Positions 54,957-61,327 of a DNA stretch of 64,000 nt are shown one piece after another (the first letter of the stretch is position 1; every line of letters starts with the position of its first letter). The DNA comes from Qipengyuania gaetbuli (GTDB taxonomy: Bacteria > Pseudomonadota > Alphaproteobacteria > Sphingomonadales > Sphingomonadaceae). The DNA lies in NCBI RefSeq assembly GCF_020171365.1, contig NZ_JAIUZO010000002.1, forward strand, positions 2,549,012 to 2,613,011, in the 5' to 3' direction. Below the pieces are notes generated by a model. It was not told the origin of the DNA, made no database searches, and saw nothing but the letters and a program-made list of their open reading frames with translations. Both the position numbers and the translations under genes were made by a program.

Positions 54957-56515
54957 CACGCTGCCTCGGGATCGGGCAATTCGAGGCGCGGGAACACGGG
55001 CATGGGCTTGTCGACAACATGGCCAGCCGAGACCAGTTCATCGAACCAGCTGTAATCTGCAAGATCGGCATATGCCCGCTTTCCGGCTTGAACTCCGAGT
55101 TGGTCGAGTACGGCTGCTGCCTTGGTCGGAACGACAGGCTGGATAGCAATCGCCAAGTCGCGGATGGCGAGGAAAAGCGTCTGGAGAACCGCCTTCATGC
55201 GTTCCGGATCGGTCTTTTTCAGACCCCACGGCGCCTGTTCGTCGACATAGGCATTGCAGGCGAAGACTGCCTTGAGCCACGCTTCGATGCCCACACTGAA
55301 ATTCAGGGCTTCGAATTCCTGCGGCAGGACCTCTGCGCAAACACTACGGACAGTCGAAAGAAGCGCCTTGTCATCGTCATTGGTCTCGAAAGCCTCGAGC
55401 TTGCCGTCCATGTTCTTCGTGATCATCGAAAGCGTGCGCTGGGCAAGGTTGCCGAAGCTGTTCGCCAGTTCCGCATTCACCTTGTTTACAAGGGCTTCTG
55501 CCGAATAGCTGCCATCCTTGCCGAAGACGACTTCTGCCATCAGGAAGTATCGCAACGAGTCCACACCGAACAGGTCGACCAGATCGTTGGGATCGGTGAC
55601 ATTTCCGGCCGATTTCGATTCCTTGACCCCGCGATTGAGCAGGAACCCGTGCCCGAAAACCTTCTGCGGGACCGGGATCCCGGCGCTCATGAGGAAGGCG
55701 GGCCAGTAGATGGTGTGGAACCGGACAATGTCCTTGCCGATCAGGTGCAAGCTGGCCGGCCAGTACTTCTGCCAGAGCTCGCCGCCATCCGGATAACCGA
55801 GGCCGGTGATGTAGTTCGTCAGTGCATCGACCCAGACATACATGACATGACTGTCATGCCCCGGCACTTTCACGCCCCAATCGAAGCTGGTGCGCGAAAC
55901 CGACAGGTCCTTGAGGCCGCCTTCGACGAAGGCGATCATCTCGTTGCGGCGACTCGCCGGCTCGAGGAATCCCGGAGATTTGAGAAGCTCGAGCAGCGGT
56001 TCCGCATAGTTGGACAGCCGGAAGAACCAGGTCTCTTCCTCGGTCCATTCGACCGGAGTGCCCTGGGGCGAGAGTTTTTCGCCCCCCTCCCCATCGACGA
56101 GTTCCTTTTCGTCGTAATAGGCCTCGTCACGAACCGAGTACCATCCCTCGTAGCGGTCGAGGTACAGGTCACCCTTCGCCTCCATCGCTTCCCAGATCGC
56201 GCGGCTTGCCTTGTGATGATCCTCGTCCGTGGTGCGGATGAAGCGATCGTAGGTGATATCGAGACGGTCGAAGAGCTCGCGGAAAGCCCCGGACATTTCG
56301 TCGGCCAGCTCGCGCGGTGTCTTCCCGAGGTCGCGGGCTTTCTGGGCCATTTTCAGGCCGTGCTCGTCAGTCCCGGTCTGGAAGCGCACATCGCGTCCCA
56401 TCAGCCGCTGGAAACGCGCGATGACATCGGCGGCAATCGTTTCGTAGGCATGGCCGATATGCGGCTTGCCGTTGGGATAGTGGATTGCGGTGGTAATGTA
56501 GAAAGGGTCAGCCAT
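54956..56515 (-). CDS. metG: Methionyl-tRNA synthetase
   Basis: Class I synthetase that charges elongator and initiator tRNA-Met. The 519-residue protein begins MADPFYITTAIHYPNGKPHIGHAYE with the HIGH signature; the KMSKS signature appears as KESKSAGN near residue 305, with Met replaced by Glu. The connective region (about 125-160) lacks the Cys pairs that bind zinc in many MetRS, so it is of the zinc-free type. The C-terminal tRNA-binding (EMAP-like) domain is absent. ATG 56515 overlaps the holB end by eight bases. Confidence 0.96.
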   Translation of the reverse strand: MADPFYITTAIHYPNGKPHIGHAYETIAADVIARFQRLMGRDVRFQTGTDEHGLKMAQKARDLGKTPRELADEMSGAFRELFDRLDITYDRFIRTTDEDHHKASRAIWEAMEAKGDLYLDRYEGWYSVRDEAYYDEKELVDGEGGEKLSPQGTPVEWTEEETWFFRLSNYAEPLLELLKSPGFLEPASRRNEMIAFVEGGLKDLSVSRTSFDWGVKVPGHDSHVMYVWVDALTNYITGLGYPDGGELWQKYWPASLHLIGKDIVRFHTIYWPAFLMSAGIPVPQKVFGHGFLLNRGVKESKSAGNVTDPNDLVDLFGVDSLRYFLMAEVVFGKDGSYSAEALVNKVNAELANSFGNLAQRTLSMITKNMDGKLEAFETNDDDKALLSTVRSVCAEVLPQEFEALNFSVGIEAWLKAVFACNAYVDEQAPWGLKKTDPERMKAVLQTLFLAIRDLAIAIQPVVPTKAAAVLDQLGVQAGKRAYADLADYSWFDELVSAGHVVDKPMPVFPRLELPDPEAA

Positions 56516-57458
56516 TTGCGCGCTCGCTAGCCTCACCTGCGGAGACGAGCAAGGTTCCGATTTCCATCGCGAGCAATCCGGGATCGAAATTATACGTGGG
56601 CTGCTCTGCCGACAGCCTCACAAGCTCGGCGTGCTTGTCCACCAAGATGCGCGGATCGGGTCCGGCCTGGTCAATGCGTTCGGCAAGGATGGCGCGCGCG
56701 AGGTCGAGGATTGCCTGCAGCCTCGGAATATCCTGCTTCATCCCGATTTCGCCTGCCAGCTGGCCGCGCAGCGAGAAGTCACGGTCGCCCGTTTCGATGA
56801 TTCTGCGCATCAACTGGCCGGCGTGGCCAAGACCAAGGGCCACGAACGACAACGCATTGCCCGGTGACCCTGCCGCGGCCGCGATTGCCGCATCGCGGGT
56901 TGCGATGTCCGTATCGGGTGAAAGTTCGCGAAGGAGATTATCCATCTCCGCTTTGGACAGCGCAGGAAAACGCATGGTCCTGCACCGGGACCGGATAGTC
57001 GGCAGAAGCCGCGCCGGATTATGCGCGACCAGCAGGAAGAAAGTCCCTGCCGGCGGTTCTTCCAGGCTCTTGAGCAGCGCGTTCGAGGCGCCCACCTCCA
57101 TGTCGTCCGACGGGTCGATGATCACCGCACGGCGGCTTCCCATCGTCGGTCTGGTGGTCAGGCGTCGCTGTACTTCGCGCACCTGTTCCACCTTGATGCC
57201 GCGCGCCAGTTCGAAAGGCTTACCGTCGTCGCGCTTCTTGGCCTCTTCCTTGTTCTTCGGACCATAGGTGAGCGTAAGAATATCGGGGTGGTCACCTGTG
57301 TCCGGGCTGGCCCCGACCAGTTCGCGAGCTGCCGCCTGTGCGAAGCTCGCCTTCCCCAGACCCTTCCGGCCCGCGAGGAGCCAGGCATGATGCATTCGCT
57401 CGCCGCCCATCGCGCTGCGCCATTCACTCCAGGCGCGATCATGGCCGAGCAACGTCAT
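56508..57458 (-). CDS. holB: DNA polymerase III delta' subunit
   Basis: Clamp-loader subunit related to DnaX that helps place the beta clamp on DNA. The 316-residue protein starts MTLLGHDRAWSEWRSAM and has a Walker A-like AGRKGLGKASFAQA and the sensor region IRSRCRTMRFPAL. The zinc-binding Cys residues of DnaX are not present, as often in HolB of this class. ATG 57458 shares one base with the tmk stop (TAATG). Confidence 0.92.
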   Translation of the reverse strand: MTLLGHDRAWSEWRSAMGGERMHHAWLLAGRKGLGKASFAQAAARELVGASPDTGDHPDILTLTYGPKNKEEAKKRDDGKPFELARGIKVEQVREVQRRLTTRPTMGSRRAVIIDPSDDMEVGASNALLKSLEEPPAGTFFLLVAHNPARLLPTIRSRCRTMRFPALSKAEMDNLLRELSPDTDIATRDAAIAAAAGSPGNALSFVALGLGHAGQLMRRIIETGDRDFSLRGQLAGEIGMKQDIPRLQAILDLARAILAERIDQAGPDPRILVDKHAELVRLSAEQPTYNFDPGLLAMEIGTLLVSAGEASERANG

Positions 57459-58096
57459 TATTTCCCTGTCTCGAACAGCGGGGCGACGGCTTGCCATACC
57501 CGCTCCCGAACTTCGTCGATCGAACCGTCACCGTCGATCATGCGGAAACGCGCGGGTTCCTCGTCAGCGAATCTCGCGAAGGCTGCATTAACCTCGCTAT
57601 GATAGGCATCGCTGCGGCCGCCGATCGCATCGGCCTCGTCGCCATCGCGTTCGCGCAAGCGTTGCGCCACTTGGGACGTTTCTGCTGCGAGGACGAGAGT
57701 AAGGTCCGGTAGTAGGCCGCCGCTACCGATCGCATGCAGGCCCAGCACGGCCTCATCGCCTACTCCCCCTGCCCTACCCTGGTAGGCCCTGCTGGAATCG
57801 AGGAAGCGATCGCAAACGACCCACTCGCCCCGTTCGAGTGCTGGGCGGATCAGTCGAGCCACGTGATCGGCCCGAGCGGCTGCAAACAGCAGGGCCTCGG
57901 CTTCCGGTCCCCACCCATCGCCGGGTGGATCGAGCAAGAGGGAGCGTATCGCTTCGGCCCCGGGAGTGCCGCCCGGTTCACGTGTCAATCGAGCCTTGAT
58001 CCCGTTACTTTCGAGACTCTCGACGAGCAGGCGGGCCTGGGTGGACTTGCCCATCCCCTCCCCGCCTTCGAAGACGATGAACCTGCCGCTCGTCAT
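57458..58096 (-). CDS. tmk: Thymidylate kinase
   Basis: Phosphorylates dTMP to dTDP for DNA synthesis. The 212-residue protein has the P-loop FEGGEGMGKSTQ near residue 8, TREPGGTPGAEAIR near 37 and the DRFLDSSRAYQG motif near 95 (DRx), followed by the lid region RERDGDEADAIGGR. ATG 58096 overlaps the dacC stop by four bases (ATGA). A GTG three codons upstream is less likely. Confidence 0.95.
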   Translation of the reverse strand: MTSGRFIVFEGGEGMGKSTQARLLVESLESNGIKARLTREPGGTPGAEAIRSLLLDPPGDGWGPEAEALLFAAARADHVARLIRPALERGEWVVCDRFLDSSRAYQGRAGGVGDEAVLGLHAIGSGGLLPDLTLVLAAETSQVAQRLRERDGDEADAIGGRSDAYHSEVNAAFARFADEEPARFRMIDGDGSIDEVRERVWQAVAPLFETGK

Positions 58097-59256
58097 CTGA
58101 GCCACCCGCGTACGCCGTTGATGACCCGGTCGAAGAAGCCGGCTTCCTCGACCGCCTCTTCCGCCACCAGCGGTACAGAGTATTCGGGCAGGCCTTCGAC
58201 CTGCACTAGCAATTCGGCAATCTTCTCGCCTGTGGCAACGGGTGCCCGCAGCGGCCCGTCGTACCGGATTGTCATCGAGACCTTGCCCTGGTGGTTCTTC
58301 GGCATGCTCAGGAACACGCCTCGCCGCGCGACGAGGCCGACCGAACCGCTGTCTCCGCCTTGGACATCAGCCTCTCCGAGCACAGTCCCGGGAGCGAAAA
58401 ACTGCTGCTGGTCGAAACTGCGAAACCCCCATTCGAGCAGGTCGCGCGAAGCCCGATCCCGCACTCGCGCGCGTGGCGCTCCGGCGACGACCATGATCAG
58501 CCTGCGCCCGTTGCGCTGTGCCGATCCCAGGAAGCCATATCCTGCCTGGTTGGTGAAACCGGTCTTGATTCCATCCGCACCCGGCACCTTGCCGCTGATG
58601 GGATCGTGATTTGGTTGGGTGATCTCGTTGTAGGTGAACTCGGTCTGCCCTACGAAATGGCGGTATTTGGTCGGATGCTTGCGGATCAAGGCCGCTGCCA
58701 GAGTAGAGAGATCGCGCGCGGTAACGAAGGTCTTGCCGTCGTCCATCCATCCATTCGGAGTGCCGAAATGGCTGTCTCGCATCCCGATTTCGGAGGCTTT
58801 CGCGTTCATCGCGGCGACCCATGCATCGACCGATCCGGCGGCGCCTTCGGCCAATACGGCGGCACCGTCATTTGCGGAAACCGTCGTCACTCCGTGCACG
58901 AGGTCGTCCATGGTCACTCGCGCGCCGCTGGCAAGGAACATCGTCGAGCCTACGCCACGCCACTTCCGCCACAATTCGGGCCGGACAGTGACCACTTGCT
59001 GAGGGACTATCTTGCCCTCTTCCATCCACTCGAAAGCAAGGAAAGTCGTCATCACCTTGGTGATCGATGCAGGCATAAAACGCCTGTCTTCTTCGCGTGC
59101 GAACAGCACCTGCCCGCTGGTCAGATCGAGGAGAAACGCAATCGGAGCATCCTCCGCGTTGGGAGGCCCCGCGGGCTGGCGATCCTGCGCGCTCGCCTGC
59201 CCTGCAAATAGCAGGGACACGGAGGAGATCAGGGCAATTCTGGAATTCTTACGCAA
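58093..59256 (-). CDS. dacC: D-alanyl-D-alanine carboxypeptidase (PBP5/6 type)
   Basis: Periplasmic penicillin-binding protein that removes the terminal D-Ala from peptidoglycan stem peptides. The 387-residue protein has a signal peptide (cleavage near residue 23, QASA|QD), the active-site Ser64 and Lys67 in SITK, the SxN motif SAN and the KTG triad in GADGIKTGFT. The PBP5-type C-terminal beta domain and a final amphipathic helix (FFDRVINGVRGWLR) for membrane binding complete the pattern. The start is a TTG at 59256 with GGAG six bases upstream. rlpA, often the upstream neighbour in relatives, is absent. Confidence 0.94.
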   Translation of the reverse strand: MRKNSRIALISSVSLLFAGQASAQDRQPAGPPNAEDAPIAFLLDLTSGQVLFAREEDRRFMPASITKVMTTFLAFEWMEEGKIVPQQVVTVRPELWRKWRGVGSTMFLASGARVTMDDLVHGVTTVSANDGAAVLAEGAAGSVDAWVAAMNAKASEIGMRDSHFGTPNGWMDDGKTFVTARDLSTLAAALIRKHPTKYRHFVGQTEFTYNEITQPNHDPISGKVPGADGIKTGFTNQAGYGFLGSAQRNGRRLIMVVAGAPRARVRDRASRDLLEWGFRSFDQQQFFAPGTVLGEADVQGGDSGSVGLVARRGVFLSMPKNHQGKVSMTIRYDGPLRAPVATGEKIAELLVQVEGLPEYSVPLVAEEAVEEAGFFDRVINGVRGWLR

Positions 59257-59434
59257 GCCGGCTCCGCGCCGGCATTCCGGCGAAAATGCAAGGGTATCTC
59301 GATCAGGTCACCCTATAACCACGCGTTGCAGCCATTGCGAGAGGATCGGAAGGCTGTCCACGGCTGAGGCGGCGGCGGCTGTGCCCAAGACGCTGTCAAC
59401 TGGCCGAAGGGTAATCAGCCATCTCGATGGCCTG

Positions 59435-60460
59435 TTACCGGGTGATTTCGTCAGCCAGCAGCCCGACGCTCATCGCGTAGTAATTCGAGCAATTGTACTC
59501 CAGTATCACGCGATAATTCGAAGTTAGCAGCCATGCCGGAGTTCCTGGGCCGTCAGGCTGGAAGATCGTGGCTTGCGTGCCGGGAGCAAGCGGCCGCTGG
59601 GGCTGTACACCCAGTTCGCGCCATTCCTCGACGGTCTTGTACTGGCTGTGACGCTCATGGACGCGCGAGCAGACCGGGGCTTCGATCCTGGTGCGGTAGC
59701 GGTCGATGTCGAACCCGCTCGGCATATAGGCTCGCACGCCCCAGGGCTGACCGCTTCGCCACCCGGCATCGCGGAAATAGTTGGCGATCGAAGCCAGCGT
59801 GTCGGCACGACTGTTCATGATGTCGGCCCGGCCATCGCCATTACCGTCAGTCGCGAGACGCAGGTATACGCTGGGCAGGAATTGCGGATTGCCGAATGCC
59901 CCGGCCCAGCTGCCCTTGAGTTGGCTACGAGGGTAGCCCTTGTCAGCTACCTTCATGAGGGCGACGAATTCGTCGGCGAACAGTTCGCGCCTGCGACCTT
60001 CCCATGCCAGCGTAGCGAGAGCCTGAGCGAGGTCGAAGCCGCCCTTGACCGCGCCATAGGCAGTTTCATGCCCCCAGATAGCTGTCAGTATTTCGCCGGG
60101 AACTCCGTATTCCCGCTCGATTGATGCAAGCTCGCCGCGGGCCGCGGAATAGGCTCGCCGTCCGCCGGAAATGCGCGCGTCGTCGACATGGGTGGCGATA
60201 TACGGCGCGAGCGGTGGGTATCCCGAACCAGTCGATGAACCCGGCTGCGACCGGTCCAGCTGGATGACCCGCTGGCTGGGTTCCAGCCCTTCCGTCATGC
60301 GCTGAAGCGTCGCTTCGCTGACGCCCTCGGCCCTCGCCCGGGCGATCAACAATTGCAGATAGGCATCGAACGACATCGACTGTGCACTTGCCGGTGCTAC
60401 CGGGATGCAGAGCAAAAGCGCGGTCGCGAAGGACAAAATCGGGCGTAACGTCATGAGCAT
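59435..60460 (-). CDS. Lytic murein transglycosylase (MltB/SLT_2 type)
   Basis: Cleaves glycan strands of peptidoglycan in the periplasm, forming anhydromuropeptides. The 341-residue protein has a signal peptide (cleavage near residue 26, PASA|QS). The catalytic Glu132 is in AIWGHETAYG, and the conserved SWAGAFGNPQFLPSVY and NGDGRADIMNSRADTLASIANYF segments of the MltB family follow. No lipobox Cys at the cleavage site, so it is probably soluble. The frame extends upstream, but ATG 60460 (or 60454) directly before the signal peptide is chosen. Confidence 0.92.
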   Translation of the reverse strand: MLMTLRPILSFATALLLCIPVAPASAQSMSFDAYLQLLIARARAEGVSEATLQRMTEGLEPSQRVIQLDRSQPGSSTGSGYPPLAPYIATHVDDARISGGRRAYSAARGELASIEREYGVPGEILTAIWGHETAYGAVKGGFDLAQALATLAWEGRRRELFADEFVALMKVADKGYPRSQLKGSWAGAFGNPQFLPSVYLRLATDGNGDGRADIMNSRADTLASIANYFRDAGWRSGQPWGVRAYMPSGFDIDRYRTRIEAPVCSRVHERHSQYKTVEEWRELGVQPQRPLAPGTQATIFQPDGPGTPAWLLTSNYRVILEYNCSNYYAMSVGLLADEITR

Positions 60461-60574
60461 AGCTTCGCAGTAACCAAGTGAACGGCAGATGTCATGTGAA
60501 GCATTATCCCTGAGAACTGTCACGAGTTCCGGGATGACAAGTGCATTCCTTGCCGCTAGCGCCTCTTTCGCTGC

Positions 60575-60664
60575 GGACAGGTGGCAGAGTGGTTGAATGC
60601 AGCGGTCTTGAAAACCGCCGTGGGTTCACGCCCACCGTGGGTTCGAATCCCACCCTGTCCGCCA
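60575..60664 (+). tRNA. tRNA-Ser (anticodon TGA)
   Basis: A type II tRNA of 90 bases with a long variable arm (gtgggttcacgcccac). The acceptor stem GGACAGG pairs with CCTGTCC, the anticodon arm GCGGT-CTTGAAA-ACCGC has TGA in the loop, the T arm holds GGTTCGAATCC, the discriminator is G and CCA is encoded. It reads UCN serine codons. Confidence 0.97.
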
Positions 60665-61327
60665 CCTTTTTCTCAGGCCCGCCCCTGTGGAAGCTGCGGC
60701 GCTAAAATGTATAGAAGCGTCAAAAAACACCCGCCAAAACAAAGCAGTTGACTTGGCATCCTCCGCGGTTAACTTTTCGTTAACCCTGTTGGATCGAGTC
60801 GTTTCATCTCCTGCAACCGGGCATAACAGCAAATTCTGGGCCGCCTTGCGATGCAACTTACCGGACTGATCGTCTGGGAGTGTCGAAGGCCATTCAGTTG
60901 CCTTCCCGCTCCACATCGTAGGCCAAGTGCTTGAAAAGACGGAGCGGCGATAGCGCCGCCAGGGTCAGCTTCTAGAGCTTTACGCAATAGAGGGCATGAC
61001 ATGCGTGCAGAGGGGAACAATGCTGGCAAGGCCTGCGCTGCGACCACCTTATGGGTGCGGTCCGGCGCGCGCATGAATACTGCAGCCGCATCTCCTGCTG
61101 CCCTTCAAGCAATATTCCAAAAAATTTCCGGGTCCGCTCGCTCCAATCCGGGAGCAATCCAGACGCGTAATGCGCAGCCAAACAGCTCGCTTGCCCGCTG
61201 GTCGTCGAATAACGGCCTTATGGCAGGAGCCTGATCCCCCCTCCGGTTCCAGCCCACCTGTCATTCCGGCCAACGCAGTATGTGACCCCGTCCAGTCGAT
61301 CTGGTGCGGTCTTTTTGGAGAGTTGGG
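60665..61327. other. 663-base non-coding region before the repeat adhesin
   Basis: No protein gene is convincing here. The region has a perfect TTAA-N7-TTAA box (60769-60783) with a TTGACT element 16 bases upstream, an AT-richer stretch (60700-60840) and several GC-rich inverted repeats near 60930-60960. A 77-codon plus frame (61001-61234) lacks a ribosome site and family resemblance. The ribosome site GGAG of the adhesin lies at its end. It most likely serves as a long regulatory leader for the adhesin. Confidence 0.5.
60769..60783. promoter_or_regulatory. CtrA-type box upstream of the adhesin
   Basis: TTAA-CTTTTCG-TTAA followed by CC matches the full CtrA consensus TTAA-N7-TTAAC with no mismatch. 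The same bases form an inverted repeat (ggttaac 60767-60773 / gttaacc 60779-60785). It lies 545 bases before the adhesin ATG and could control it or a leader RNA. Confidence 0.55.

Noticed and set aside
59257..59434. A remnant of rlpA upstream of dacC
   Set aside because: Minus-strand frames here are short and show no double-psi barrel or SPOR motif.
61001..61234. A 77-codon plus-strand frame before the adhesin
   Set aside because: Composition is unlike neighbouring genes, there is no ribosome site, and no motif or family is recognisable. I treat the region as regulatory.
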